Below, one piece after another: positions 55,727 to 63,933 of a stretch of 64,000 nt of DNA. The notes beneath the pieces were generated by a model that searched no databases, was not told the DNA's origin, and worked only from the letters and a program-made list of their open reading frames with translations. The stretch comes from Neokomagataea anthophila (GTDB lineage Bacteria; Pseudomonadota; Alphaproteobacteria; Acetobacterales; Acetobacteraceae), in assembly GCF_018122595.1 (NCBI RefSeq), contig NZ_JAGRQH010000004.1, positions 1 through 64,000 of the forward strand, read 5' to 3'. Both the position numbers and the translations under genes were made by a program. Positions within the stretch are counted from its first letter, which is position 1. Each line of letters starts with the position of its first letter.

Positions 55727-56134
55727 ATGACTCGCCTTTTCCGGTACGCTGCTACCGTTGCACTTTTCTCCGGCTTAGCAACCGGTCAGGTAATGGCACA
55801 GAGCACAAGCTTCAACGCCCCCTACACAGGCGCGCCAACGCAAACCCCAAAAGCACCGGCAGACCCGACGGACGATCACAAAATGCATGGTGGTGAGCAC
55901 TTCCACGCACGTGGGCACCGCACACCACCTCCGGGTTATCAAGACACCCCATCCACAGACTTCCAGCACGGCCCAGACCCGGACCATGAAGCTGGCGTAC
56001 AGCGTGACAGCGTAACAGGCGCTAATCTATCAAAATTCGGATCCGCTTATCAGAGCGGTAGCAATGTCCAGTCTGGACAACTTGGGGACGCCAGCGGCAA
56101 TGGCTGGGTCGCCCCCAAGGGCAATGGCTGGTAA
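55727..56134 (+). CDS. Secreted hypothetical protein, His-rich
   Basis: A 135-residue protein with a clear signal peptide (MTRLFRYAATVALFSGLATG...AMAQ, cleavage near residue 25). The mature chain is low-complexity: Pro/Thr-rich at first, then a His-rich patch HKMHGGEHFHARGHR, and a Gly/Ser/Gln-rich end with repeats ending NGW (SGNGWVAPKGNGW). No family was recognised. It may be periplasmic and metal-binding, which is inference. A hairpin follows at 56147. Confidence 0.75.
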   Translation: MTRLFRYAATVALFSGLATGQVMAQSTSFNAPYTGAPTQTPKAPADPTDDHKMHGGEHFHARGHRTPPPGYQDTPSTDFQHGPDPDHEAGVQRDSVTGANLSKFGSAYQSGSNVQSGQLGDASGNGWVAPKGNGW

Positions 56135-56146
56135 GCACAAGCCCCC

Positions 56147-56173
56147 CTCCGCCAGCACAACAAGCTGGCGGAG
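56147..56173 (+). terminator. Terminator after the His-rich secreted protein
   Basis: A perfect 10-bp stem CTCCGCCAGC/GCTGGCGGAG (56147-56156 and 56164-56173) with a 7-nt loop lies between convergent genes. There is only a weak T content after it. Confidence 0.55.
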
Positions 56174-56190
56174 TCTACAATAAAAGTAAC

Positions 56191-56799
56191 TCAGTCTTGC
56201 TTTTCAAAAGCACCGGCAATGTGTAGCTGCACGTCATCGCTGACATACGGCACATACATTTTTACACCAAAATCACTGCGCTTAATGGTGCCGGTTACGT
56301 CAAAACCAACCGTATATTTCTTATCCAGCGGGTTCACGCCAGCGCCAACGAAATGAACCTTCAGCGTTTCTGGCTTAGTCACGCCATGCAGGGTTAAGTC
56401 CCCTGTCACCACAGCATCGTTATGCCCAACGCGGCGTACTTGCTTAGAGACGAACGTAGCGTTCGCATATTGTGTCGCATCAAACCATTGCGGGCTTTTC
56501 AACTCATCCGTCAGCTTTGCACTGGTCGTCTGCACAGACGCGACAGGAATCGTCACAGACAACGTAGATGCAGATGGCGTCTTATCGTTCAAATCCAGCG
56601 TACCTGACACGCCAGAGAACGTACCCTGATACCGCGTAAAGCCAAAATGCAGCACCGAAAAACCAACCTGTGTATGCCCCGGTTCCACAGCATAATGACC
56701 AGCCTGCACCTTCCCCGCATCGGTAACGGCCTGAGCTTTCACAGCCGGAGCGGACAAAACCAACGCAACAGATGCGACGAGACCAAAAGTCTTGTTCAT
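56191..56799 (-). CDS. YceI-family periplasmic protein
   Basis: A 202-residue protein with a signal peptide (MNKTFGLVASVALVLSAPAVKA). The YceI lipocalin-like domain includes YAVEPGHTQVGFSVLHFGFT, LTLHGVTKPETLKV and the end SDDVQLHIAGAFEK. The family binds polyisoprenoids in its barrel, possibly quinone-related molecules or stress lipids. It is monocistronic, convergent with the secreted protein and downstream of gor. Confidence 0.93.
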   Translation of the reverse strand: MNKTFGLVASVALVLSAPAVKAQAVTDAGKVQAGHYAVEPGHTQVGFSVLHFGFTRYQGTFSGVSGTLDLNDKTPSASTLSVTIPVASVQTTSAKLTDELKSPQWFDATQYANATFVSKQVRRVGHNDAVVTGDLTLHGVTKPETLKVHFVGAGVNPLDKKYTVGFDVTGTIKRSDFGVKMYVPYVSDDVQLHIAGAFEKQD

Positions 56800-56943
56800 G
56801 ACAACATGCCTTTCATTTTATCGGAAACATGGCGCTTCCTCACTGCGGCACGATGCACCGCCTTGCTCTCAACACGTTACGCACAGGCCCGCATCCAATA
56901 AAAGAACAACAATAGAAACGCTTTGTTTCCATTTCTGCACCAT

Positions 56944-56978
56944 AAAACTATGGCCGCTCCTTCATAGGGAGCGGCCAT
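56944..56978 (-). terminator. Terminator of gor
   Basis: A perfect 11-bp stem ATGGCCGCTCC/GGAGCGGCCAT (56950-56960 and 56968-56978) is followed on the minus strand by TTTT (56944-56947). It lies 37 bp after the gor stop codon. Confidence 0.8.
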
Positions 56979-57015
56979 GCCTCATCATGCTGCAATGATT
57001 TTAACGCTGGCAAAC

Positions 57016-58407
57016 TTACCGCGCAGACGTACCCACTTGTCGGGTCGGCGCACGCATCGTCACGAATTCCTCCGCGCTTGTTGGGTGCAAGCCAATCGTC
57101 CGATCAACATCACGCTTGGTCAAACCAGCCGTAACCACGATCGCCAAGCCCTGAATAATCTCAGCAGCTTCAGGCCCTGCCATATGCGCCCCCAGCACAA
57201 CCTGACTTTCAGCATCCACCACCAACTTCATGAATGCGCGCTCTTCACGCCCAGACAATGTCTGGCGCATCGGCCGGAAACGTGATGTGTAAATATCAAC
57301 CTTATGATGTTGTGATGCTTCTTCTTCTGTCAGTCCAACAGACGCTAAAGGCTGAGAGAAGAACACGGCTTTAGGCGTTGTCGCAAAGGACCACTCACGC
57401 CCTTCTTGCCCGAACAAACGCTCCGCCAATAAATGGCCTTCTGCAATTGCCGTCGGCGTCAAATTATGGGCGGCTGTGACATCACCAATGGCATAAATAC
57501 CAGGCACGTTCGTCGCAGAGTTTACAATCCGCGCAGGAATACATCCATCCCGTACAAACACACCTGCTTGCTCAAGGTTAAGCGTCTCAATGCGTGGATG
57601 CCTGCCCGTCGCGAAGAAAACACAATCTGTCTCGATCGTCTTCCCACCGCTTACATGCACCACATAACCCGTAGCCGTCTTTTCAATACGCTCCGGCGTG
57701 GTGCCCGCATGCGCCGTAATACCGAAATGAGGGAACTGCTCCGTCAAATGCGTGCGCAATTCTTCATCAAAACCACGCAGCGGCTGATCTTGACGGTAAA
57801 TCAGATCAACCTTGGAGCCTAAACCTGCAAAAATCCCTGCAAATTCAACGCCAATATACCCACTGCCAATAATCGCCACACGCTGCGGGCGCTCCGCCAA
57901 ATGAAACGCTTCATCGGACACAATGCCGTGTTCTGCGCCGGGAATATCTGGGCGCGTCGGGGTAGAGCCCGTCGCAATCACGATATTCTTAGCACGCACC
58001 ACCCGCGTTTCTGCCGTTGGGTCCAACGGCGATGGCCCGATTTCCAGCGTTTCCGCATCTAAAAAGCGTGCATCCCCCGTATAAAGATCAACACCTGCTT
58101 TCTCGAGCAACGAGACATAAATCCCGTTCAATCGGCCAATTTCTTTATCTTTCGCTGCGATGAAAGAGGCCCAGTCATGCCCATGCTCCTGAGCATTCCA
58201 CCCGTAATGGCGGGCATCCTCAATCGCGTGACCATACTCAGCCGCGTACACCATTAATTTCTTGGGCACACAGCCAAGGTTCACACAGGTTCCACCCCAA
58301 TGGCGACGCTCAACAATACCAACCCGCGCACCATTCTGAGCCGCGATCCGCGCACAGCGCACACCGCCCGATCCACCACCAATGACGAAAAGATCGTATT
58401 CCTGCAT
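57016..58407 (-). CDS. gor: Glutathione reductase
   Basis: A 463-residue NADPH-dependent flavoprotein that reduces glutathione disulfide. The FAD site is FVIGGGSGGVRCAR. The redox-active disulfide is Cys41/Cys46 in GGTCVNLGCVPKK, and the NADPH site is IIGSGYIGVEFAG. The catalytic His/Glu pair is in IGLHPTSAEEFVTM. The CVNLGCVPKK form marks glutathione rather than lipoamide or mercuric reductases. It is monocistronic with its own terminator, 71 bp downstream of fpr on the same strand. Confidence 0.94.
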   Translation of the reverse strand: MQEYDLFVIGGGSGGVRCARIAAQNGARVGIVERRHWGGTCVNLGCVPKKLMVYAAEYGHAIEDARHYGWNAQEHGHDWASFIAAKDKEIGRLNGIYVSLLEKAGVDLYTGDARFLDAETLEIGPSPLDPTAETRVVRAKNIVIATGSTPTRPDIPGAEHGIVSDEAFHLAERPQRVAIIGSGYIGVEFAGIFAGLGSKVDLIYRQDQPLRGFDEELRTHLTEQFPHFGITAHAGTTPERIEKTATGYVVHVSGGKTIETDCVFFATGRHPRIETLNLEQAGVFVRDGCIPARIVNSATNVPGIYAIGDVTAAHNLTPTAIAEGHLLAERLFGQEGREWSFATTPKAVFFSQPLASVGLTEEEASQHHKVDIYTSRFRPMRQTLSGREERAFMKLVVDAESQVVLGAHMAGPEAAEIIQGLAIVVTAGLTKRDVDRTIGLHPTSAEEFVTMRAPTRQVGTSAR

Positions 58408-58477
58408 GTTCCGGCCTCTCTTTTTGTCGGCCTCAAAACACCATGAGACCGACCATCACACCACTTTGTTTTAGGCC

Positions 58478-59365
58478 TTAGCGCTCTGCAAAGGCTTTTT
58501 CGACAACGTAAGAACCCTGACGATTCATATTGCCTTCTTCAAAACCGCGCTCTTCAAGAAGTTTCTCCGTATCAGCCAACATCTCTGGAGAACCACAAAT
58601 CATCACACGATCGTGCTCTGGGTCTAGTTCATCAATGTTGAGATCACGGAAAATCTGACCGTTCTTGATCAGCGTCGTGATCCGATCCGTCACGGCATAT
58701 TCTTCACGCGTCACTGCGGGGTAATAACGCAGCTTCCCGTCCAGCATTTCTCCCAAGAACTCATGCTTCGGCAGTTCATGGCGGATATGGTTTTCATAAG
58801 CCAGCTCACCCGAAATACGGACCGTATGGCTCAGAATCACATTCTCATAACGCTCATACGCTTCTGGGTCTTTAATCAGCGCCATGAACGGCGCAAGACC
58901 CGTACCCGTGGACAAGAAGTACAGGTTACGACCCGGCTTAAGGTTATCCAGCAACAGCGTACCCACTGGCTTACGGCCGATCAGTACCGTATCCCCGACC
59001 TTCACATGGCGCAGACGAGACGTCAGAGGGCCATCTTCCACAGCAATGGAGAGGAACTCCAAATTATCTTCGTAATTTGCAGACGCGATGGAATACGCAC
59101 GCAACAGCGGCTTGCCTTCCACTTCGATCCCGATCATCGCGAACTGGCCATTCTCAAAGCGCAGCCCCGGATCACGCGTCGTCGTGAAGCTGAACAAACG
59201 ATCCGTCCAGTGATGAACAGTCAGAACCTTCGCAGGGTACAGGTGCCCGTATTCCTTCGTTGGGTCCGCAAGGCGATACTGCCGTGGATGCCCTTCATAC
59301 GGCACCAGACCCGTCAGGGCCTCATCAATTTCAGGCGTCGGTGCGGAAGGCAACGGCTGGGACAT
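58478..59365 (-). CDS. fpr: Ferredoxin-NADP(+) reductase
   Basis: A 295-residue flavoenzyme that exchanges electrons between NADPH and ferredoxin or flavodoxin. The FAD motif is RAYSIAS. The NADP site is STGTGLAPFM, with MICGSPEM further on, and it ends SYVVEKAFAER, typical of bacterial subclass I FPR. About 30 extra N-terminal residues precede the usual start of the FAD domain. The upstream gap (204 bp) shared with the helicase gene holds its promoter; no regulator site was recognised. Confidence 0.94.
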   Translation of the reverse strand: MSQPLPSAPTPEIDEALTGLVPYEGHPRQYRLADPTKEYGHLYPAKVLTVHHWTDRLFSFTTTRDPGLRFENGQFAMIGIEVEGKPLLRAYSIASANYEDNLEFLSIAVEDGPLTSRLRHVKVGDTVLIGRKPVGTLLLDNLKPGRNLYFLSTGTGLAPFMALIKDPEAYERYENVILSHTVRISGELAYENHIRHELPKHEFLGEMLDGKLRYYPAVTREEYAVTDRITTLIKNGQIFRDLNIDELDPEHDRVMICGSPEMLADTEKLLEERGFEEGNMNRQGSYVVEKAFAER

Positions 59366-59569
59366 GAGGAAACTCCCTCTTCAGAAATTATAGCGCAAAA
59401 GACAGGCTCAACCTTCAACAGGTCAGCCTGATAGGGGCGAGTGTTGTAGCCTAAAGAATCATTATGAGAAAACCCCGCCCGCCATCGGGAATACGTTTTA
59501 CAATCGTGAAAACACGAAGTGATGGGTTTGAGATTGAACGAAGGCCGGGAATGACGCACAAATCAACAC

Positions 59570-62038
59570 ATGACCGATGATATCATGCCCGACGCCCCGC
59601 TTTCTCCTGCTGAACGCGCTCTCGCCGCGGCTGAAGCCCTTTTTGGCGACTCGCTGGCGATCACTCCCAAAGAACGCCCCAACCTTTTAAGGCAGGCCTC
59701 CCGCCGCCTCGATGCCGAGAATAACCTCTCCGCAGACGCCCTATTAGAAGCGCTCTGCGTCGTGCGTCGCAAGAACTGGGCCTCCCAGTTGATGAATACG
59801 GCCCGCCGTGCCGGTGAAGTCTGGGTCACCAAAGCGGACACTCAAGATGCCGTCGCTGGCGTCACAGACCCACGCGCTGATGCCGATACACTCCGCCAAG
59901 CCCTGAACGACACGCTCATGGTCCGCTGGCAGGAAATGGGCGATACCCCCCGGCAGGTTTTGGAAGACGTCCGTGCAGACCTAACCGATACGGGCCTCAT
60001 TCTCTCCGCACGGCAGTTTGACACCCTCTCCCGCTCCATCGCCCATGCTTTCGGCAGTGTTGACCTCGGCTTTGAAGACGATTTGCGTCTCGCGGAAGAA
60101 CGCCGTGCCCGTGAACAAGCCGATATTGAGGCACGTGCGGAAGAGCGCCGCGCCCTCGAAATGTCTCGCCTACGGGCATGGGAAGAAAGCCTCGTCGGCT
60201 TTGACGAACTCCCCGCCATATTGCATTGCTCACGCCGCGAAGCTTTGCGCTGGGTGGCAGAAAACCGTCTGCCGATTGCCCGCCGTGAAACCCGCAATGA
60301 TGGCATTGAACTCTTCTTCTTCGACCCTATCGAACTGAAGAAACTGCGCGGTAAACTGCCTGAATGGCGCGGCAAATCCACAGGCCGCCCCGAAGTACTG
60401 GATCTTGGTAATAAAGCAGGCAACGCCGCCATTGCCCGCGTTGCCGCGCTGGACCGTTTCGCCGGGCATTTCCGCACGGCACGTGCCCTCAAGCGCCGCA
60501 TCACGCTCGTCACCGGCCCGACAAACTCCGGCAAGTCCTATACGGCGCTCAACGCCCTTGCTGCGGCTGAAAGCGGCCTCGCTCTGGCCCCCCTACGCTT
60601 GCTAGCCCATGAGTTCCGCGAAACCTTGCTCAATCGTGGCGTACCAGCATCCCTCGCCACGGGTGAAGAACGCATCGAAGTTCCCGGCGCGCGTCATCTC
60701 GCGGCCACGGTTGAAATGTGCCCCTTCCATAAGCCCGTCGATGTTGCTGTCATTGATGAAGCCCAAATGCTAGCAGACCCAGATCGTGGTGCTGCATGGA
60801 CCGCCGCCATTATGGGCGTACCCGCACGACACGTCTTCATCCTCGGCGCACCAGACTGCATTCCCTTGGTTAAGCGCATCGCAGAATTATGCGATGACCC
60901 CGTGGATGAAATCCATCTCGAGCGTAAAAGCCCGCTCAAAACCGGCGCACCACTTGCCCTGTCTGAGCTTACCACGGGCGATGCACTCATTGCGTTCTCA
61001 CGTCGTGAAGTGCTGGACCTGCGTGCTGAACTCATGGCCCAAGGCCGCCGCGTCGCCGTAGTCTATGGCGCATTAAGCCCAGAAGTCCGCCGCGCGGAAG
61101 CCGCCCGCTTCAACGAAGGCAAAGCAGATATTATCATTGCGACTGACGCTATTGGGATGGGCCTTAACCTCTCCATACGCCGCGTCATTTTCAGCGCTTT
61201 ACGTAAGTTTGATGGCCGCCAAACCCGCGACCTGACCTCACAAGAGGTGAAGCAAATTGGCGGACGCGCCGGTCGATACGGCAAACATGAAGAAGGCTTT
61301 GTCTGCGTCCTCGCAGGAGCCGGAAGCCCCAATTTTGTCCGGCAAATGCTCGCCGCACCGCCGGAACCTGTCACAGAACTACGCCCCCTAGTCCAACCAG
61401 ATTCAGACATTGTCCGCGTCGTTGCCGAGGAAATTGAGTCCGACAGCCTGTATGGCGTTCTCACACGCATTAAACGCGCCGTGCTTCGCCCAGATGACCC
61501 CAATTACCGCCTCGCAGATATGGAGCAATCACTGGAAATTGCTGCATCCCTCGAAGGCGTGGAAGGACTAGACCTGTCCTCACGCTGGACCTATGCGATG
61601 TGCCCGATTGATGAGCGCGATAACGGCATTCAACGCCTTACCGGCTGGGCCGCAGACCACGCTGCCGGTCGTCCCGTTCCTCCTCCTGGCACAGGTCGCC
61701 TACCGCACCCAGAACAAGCCAGCCGTGAAGAACTCGAGCGCGCCGAGAAACGGCATAAACGCCTCGTCGCATGGCGCTGGCTGGCTTTACGTTTCCCCGA
61801 AGCTTACCCCGCGCGTGAAAATGCAGAAATCAATACAGCCATTCTCAATGACTGGATTGAACAAGTTCTGCGTACACAAAGCCGTATGCGTGAGAGTCAA
61901 AAGCAGCAGCGTAACCGTGGCTTCTCACGAGCACCATCCCGCACGGAGGACAGCCCAAAGCATTACCCCTCCGCGAAAAAAGGGCGCAAAACCCTTTCCC
62001 TCGGGCAAAAACCTGCGAAACGCTCACGCCGGAAATAA
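59570..62038 (+). CDS. SUV3-like superfamily II RNA/DNA helicase
   Basis: An 822-residue helicase related to mitochondrial SUV3 and common in alphaproteobacteria. Motif I is GPTNSGKS near residue 317, motif II DEAQ near 396, motif V IIIATDAIGMGLNL and motif VI QIGGRAGRYG near 562. A long N-terminal extension contains a charged coiled-coil (EERRAREQADIEARAEERRA). The C-terminal ~60 residues are a basic, probably disordered tail rich in Arg/Lys/Ser. A role in RNA turnover is inferred from SUV3. It is followed 12 bp later by the DUF1737 gene. Confidence 0.9.
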   Translation: MTDDIMPDAPLSPAERALAAAEALFGDSLAITPKERPNLLRQASRRLDAENNLSADALLEALCVVRRKNWASQLMNTARRAGEVWVTKADTQDAVAGVTDPRADADTLRQALNDTLMVRWQEMGDTPRQVLEDVRADLTDTGLILSARQFDTLSRSIAHAFGSVDLGFEDDLRLAEERRAREQADIEARAEERRALEMSRLRAWEESLVGFDELPAILHCSRREALRWVAENRLPIARRETRNDGIELFFFDPIELKKLRGKLPEWRGKSTGRPEVLDLGNKAGNAAIARVAALDRFAGHFRTARALKRRITLVTGPTNSGKSYTALNALAAAESGLALAPLRLLAHEFRETLLNRGVPASLATGEERIEVPGARHLAATVEMCPFHKPVDVAVIDEAQMLADPDRGAAWTAAIMGVPARHVFILGAPDCIPLVKRIAELCDDPVDEIHLERKSPLKTGAPLALSELTTGDALIAFSRREVLDLRAELMAQGRRVAVVYGALSPEVRRAEAARFNEGKADIIIATDAIGMGLNLSIRRVIFSALRKFDGRQTRDLTSQEVKQIGGRAGRYGKHEEGFVCVLAGAGSPNFVRQMLAAPPEPVTELRPLVQPDSDIVRVVAEEIESDSLYGVLTRIKRAVLRPDDPNYRLADMEQSLEIAASLEGVEGLDLSSRWTYAMCPIDERDNGIQRLTGWAADHAAGRPVPPPGTGRLPHPEQASREELERAEKRHKRLVAWRWLALRFPEAYPARENAEINTAILNDWIEQVLRTQSRMRESQKQQRNRGFSRAPSRTEDSPKHYPSAKKGRKTLSLGQKPAKRSRRK

Positions 62039-62050
62039 AGGAACTTCACC

Positions 62051-62245
62051 ATGGCTACTCTGCCGCCAGATGACAAACCAATCTATCGACTGATCACAGG
62101 CAAAGATGACGCCAATTTTTGCCGCCGCATTTCAGAGGCTCTCGCCTCTGGATACCGTCTGCACGGCTCTCCCTCCTGCACATTCAACGGCAAAGACGTC
62201 ATTGTCGCACAGGCCGTTCTCTGGCCTTACACCAGCCAGACATAA
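62051..62245 (+). CDS. DUF1737 family small protein
   Basis: A 64-residue protein resembling the small DUF1737 family (IYRLITGKDDANFCRRI; ALASGYRLHGSP; FNGKDVIVAQAVLW). AAAGGAACTTCACC precedes the ATG. It forms an operon with the helicase. No function is known for the family. It ends 1 bp before the shared terminator. Confidence 0.8.
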   Translation: MATLPPDDKPIYRLITGKDDANFCRRISEALASGYRLHGSPSCTFNGKDVIVAQAVLWPYTSQT

Positions 62246-62246
62246 A

Positions 62247-62270
62247 AAAGGCCGGGTTCCCCCGGCCTTT
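62247..62270. terminator. Bidirectional terminator
   Basis: A perfect 10-bp stem AAAGGCCGGG/CCCGGCCTTT (62247-62256 and 62261-62270) with a 4-nt loop lies between the convergent DUF1737 and XRE genes. Its A/T flanks give a T run on the minus side (62244-62249) and CTTT on the plus side. Confidence 0.85.
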
Positions 62271-62276
62271 CCCCCT

Positions 62277-62669
62277 TCACATAGGGGGAAGATCAGATTT
62301 TTTAATTTCTTTCACCCGTCGCTCAATCCATTTCTGGGTTTGCAATTTAATCAACGGGTCCAGCTGACGATACATCTTCAACAACGTATCCTCATCCGGT
62401 GTCAGTACGGCTGGAATATCCTTCACTGCCATACCCGTCAGCAAAACTTCAGGCTCTACACCCAGCACTTTTGCCAATTGACCAAGATGTTTTCCAACAT
62501 GACCAGCTCGGCCAGTTTCCCAAAACGCTACAGCAGAACGTGAAATGCCAACCTTCTGCGCCAACTGCAATTGGCTTAGCCCCGCCATTTCACGCAGCAA
62601 CCGAATACGACGCCCCAAATCTAATCCTGGCGACAAAGCTTCGTTCTCAACTGATCGACCTTCACTCAT
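62277..62669 (-). CDS. XRE-family transcriptional regulator
   Basis: A 130-residue regulator with a Cro/CI-type helix-turn-helix (LRLLREMAGLSQLQLAQKVG begins one residue before; ISRSAVAFWETGRA is the recognition part). The C-terminal half is Lys/Leu-rich with a possible dimerisation helix (LDPLIKLQTQKWIERRVKEI). ATG 62669 was chosen, with AGGGGGG about 11 nt upstream; a GTG at 62699 is possible. A 7-bp inverted repeat lies 90 bp upstream and could be its operator. The target is unknown. Confidence 0.88.
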   Translation of the reverse strand: MSEGRSVENEALSPGLDLGRRIRLLREMAGLSQLQLAQKVGISRSAVAFWETGRAGHVGKHLGQLAKVLGVEPEVLLTGMAVKDIPAVLTPDEDTLLKMYRQLDPLIKLQTQKWIERRVKEIKKSDLPPM

Positions 62670-63011
62670 AAAACGATCAGCCCCCCTGTAAGTAGCCACG
62701 ATAGACGCCTATACGATCAAAATGATTCATACATGCGTACATATTATGTTAACGCCCTGTCATTCAACGTCATAATGACATGAAATCGCAACCAAAATTG
62801 TAACAGATCTTCCTTGCAACTCTTTGAAGAAAAAACATTTTTCTAATTTTCCTTTTCGGAACCTTTTCTCTGAACTTAACGTTGAATAAAGATGGACAAA
62901 ATGTAATCCATTCATCTTATAAAATATTTTATATATTGAAACAATTGAGTTTTTCTCAAAAAATATGACCTCTTGTCAAATTTTCTAATATCTCTTAGAA
63001 AAAAGTGGCGT
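62670..63011. other. AT-rich intergenic region before tRNA-Arg
   Basis: A 342-bp gap, markedly more AT-rich than its surroundings, with no gene. It contains the inverted repeat at 62758 and, on the plus strand, TTGTCA (62973-62978) with a 17-nt spacer and TAGAAA (62996-63001), a weak candidate promoter for the tRNA. Confidence 0.4.
62758..62780. promoter_or_regulatory. Inverted repeat, candidate XRE operator
   Basis: TGTCATT (62758-62764) and AATGACA (62774-62780) form a perfect 7-bp inverted repeat with a 9-nt centre, the size typical of XRE/CI operators. It overlaps the region expected to hold the XRE promoter. Confidence 0.4.
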
Positions 63012-63324
63012 GTCTGCGTAGCTCAGTAGGATAGAGCACAGGATTCCTAGTATTAAATTGGGCGCCATGCTTGGAAACTACATGGTGGATTTGCTCAAAT
63101 TCGGGGAACGCTCTGACCTTCTTTCAAGGGTCGTGCCAATCCCGAGCCAAGCTTCTCTTCTAGAGAAGAAGGTGTAGAGACTGTACGGGCAACACCTTGG
63201 CACTCCTAGCCATGGTGAAGAGACAGTCCAGACCACGAACAAGCACTTAAATACGTGCTTGGCGGCGAAAGCCGAAGTGGTATGAATCCTGGGGCCGAAG
63301 GTTCGAATCCTTCCGTGGACACCA
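63012..63324 (+). tRNA. tRNA-Arg (anticodon CCU), interrupted by a group I intron
   Basis: Two exons, 63012-63048 and 63285-63324, join to a complete 77-nt tRNA with encoded CCA. The acceptor GTCTGCG pairs with CGTGGAC. The D stem is GCTC/GAGC and the anticodon stem CAGGA/TCCTG. The anticodon loop TTCCTAA has anticodon CCT, the T stem is GAAGG/CCTTC and the T loop TTCGAAT. The intron lies immediately after the anticodon. It reads the AGG codon. Without removing the intron no cloverleaf forms, so splicing is needed for function. Confidence 0.93.
63049..63284 (+). ncRNA. Group I self-splicing intron in tRNA-Arg(CCU)
   Basis: A 236-nt intron. The last exon base is U48 of the tRNA gene (63048), pairing as U:G with the internal guide GGG in the P1 helix CCUAG/UUGGG. 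The last intron base is G (63284). Core elements are visible: Q-like AATCCCGAGCC (63138-63148), R-like GTAGAGACTGTACGG and S-like AAGAGACAGTCC (63218-63229). P7 is GACTGT/ACAGTC (63179-63184 with 63223-63228). It has no open reading frame, so it lacks a homing endonuclease. The size and site match the IC3 tRNA introns known in Agrobacterium tRNA-Arg(CCU). Confidence 0.9.
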
Positions 63325-63350
63325 CTACTAGCCAGAATCCTCAAAAAATA

Positions 63351-63933
63351 GGTCCCTGTTGCAAAGTTGAGCATCCTGTTGGAAACCGCTGCTGGTAGTT
63401 AGATATGAGTGATTTCAAGGGGCGTCATTTTCGTGGTGAAGTGATCCTATGGGCTGTGCGTTGGTATTGCCGCTATGGAATCAGCTACCGGAATTTGGAA
63501 ACCATGCTGGCCGAACGAACGGGGCGTGAGCGTTGATCATTCAACAATTTACCGCTGGGTCCAGCGCTATGCTCCCAAGATAGAAAAACGTTTACGCTGG
63601 TACTGGAAACGCCCGGGGGTTTCCAGCAACTGGCTAGTTGATGGGACCTACATTAAGGTCAAAGGAAAATGGACCTATCTGTACCGGGCTGTCGGCAAAG
63701 GCGGTGATACGATTGATTTCTTCCTCTCACCGATCCGGAACGCCAAGGCTGCCAAACGCTTTCTGGGCAAAGCCTTGCAGGGTCTGAGAGACCGGGAGAA
63801 GCCTGAGACAATCAACACAGATAAAGCCCCAACCTACAGCATAGCAATCAACGAACTCAAGAAGAACGGTTAGCTTCCCGACACGGTGAAACACCGCCAG
63901 GTCAAGTATCTCAACAACGTGATTGAGGCTGAC
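63351..63933 (+). mobile_element. Remnant of an IS6-family insertion sequence
   Basis: The left end begins GGTCCCTGTTGCAAAGTT (63351), close to the IS6/IS26 terminal repeat with its TGTTGCAAA core. It stands only 27 bp after the tRNA-Arg CCA. It carries a broken transposase and stops abruptly at 63933, where unrelated sequence takes over, so the right end is missing. Confidence 0.85.
63405..63933 (+). pseudogene. IS6-family transposase, frameshifted and truncated
   Basis: The frame starts MSDFKGRHFRGEVILWAVRW, typical of IS6-family DDE transposases. At 63513-63520 the tetranucleotide GAAC is present twice in a row; the extra copy shifts the frame, giving a stop at 63534. The second frame (from 63475) continues GVSVDHSTIYRWVQ, the catalytic VDGTYIKVKGKW, and TINTDKAPTY with the second Asp. 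It then meets an in-frame TAG at 63871. Readable sequence resumes (LPDTVKHRQVKYLNNVIEAD) up to the truncation near the catalytic Glu. Three lesions make it inactive. Confidence 0.88.

Noticed and set aside
58763-59431. 222-codon plus-strand frame opposite fpr
   Set aside because: Antisense to a complete ferredoxin reductase, with no recognisable family.
63049-63284. The insert in tRNA-Arg considered as an insertion sequence or assembly error
   Set aside because: There is no target duplication or transposase, and it shows the ordered core of a group I intron with exact exon junctions.
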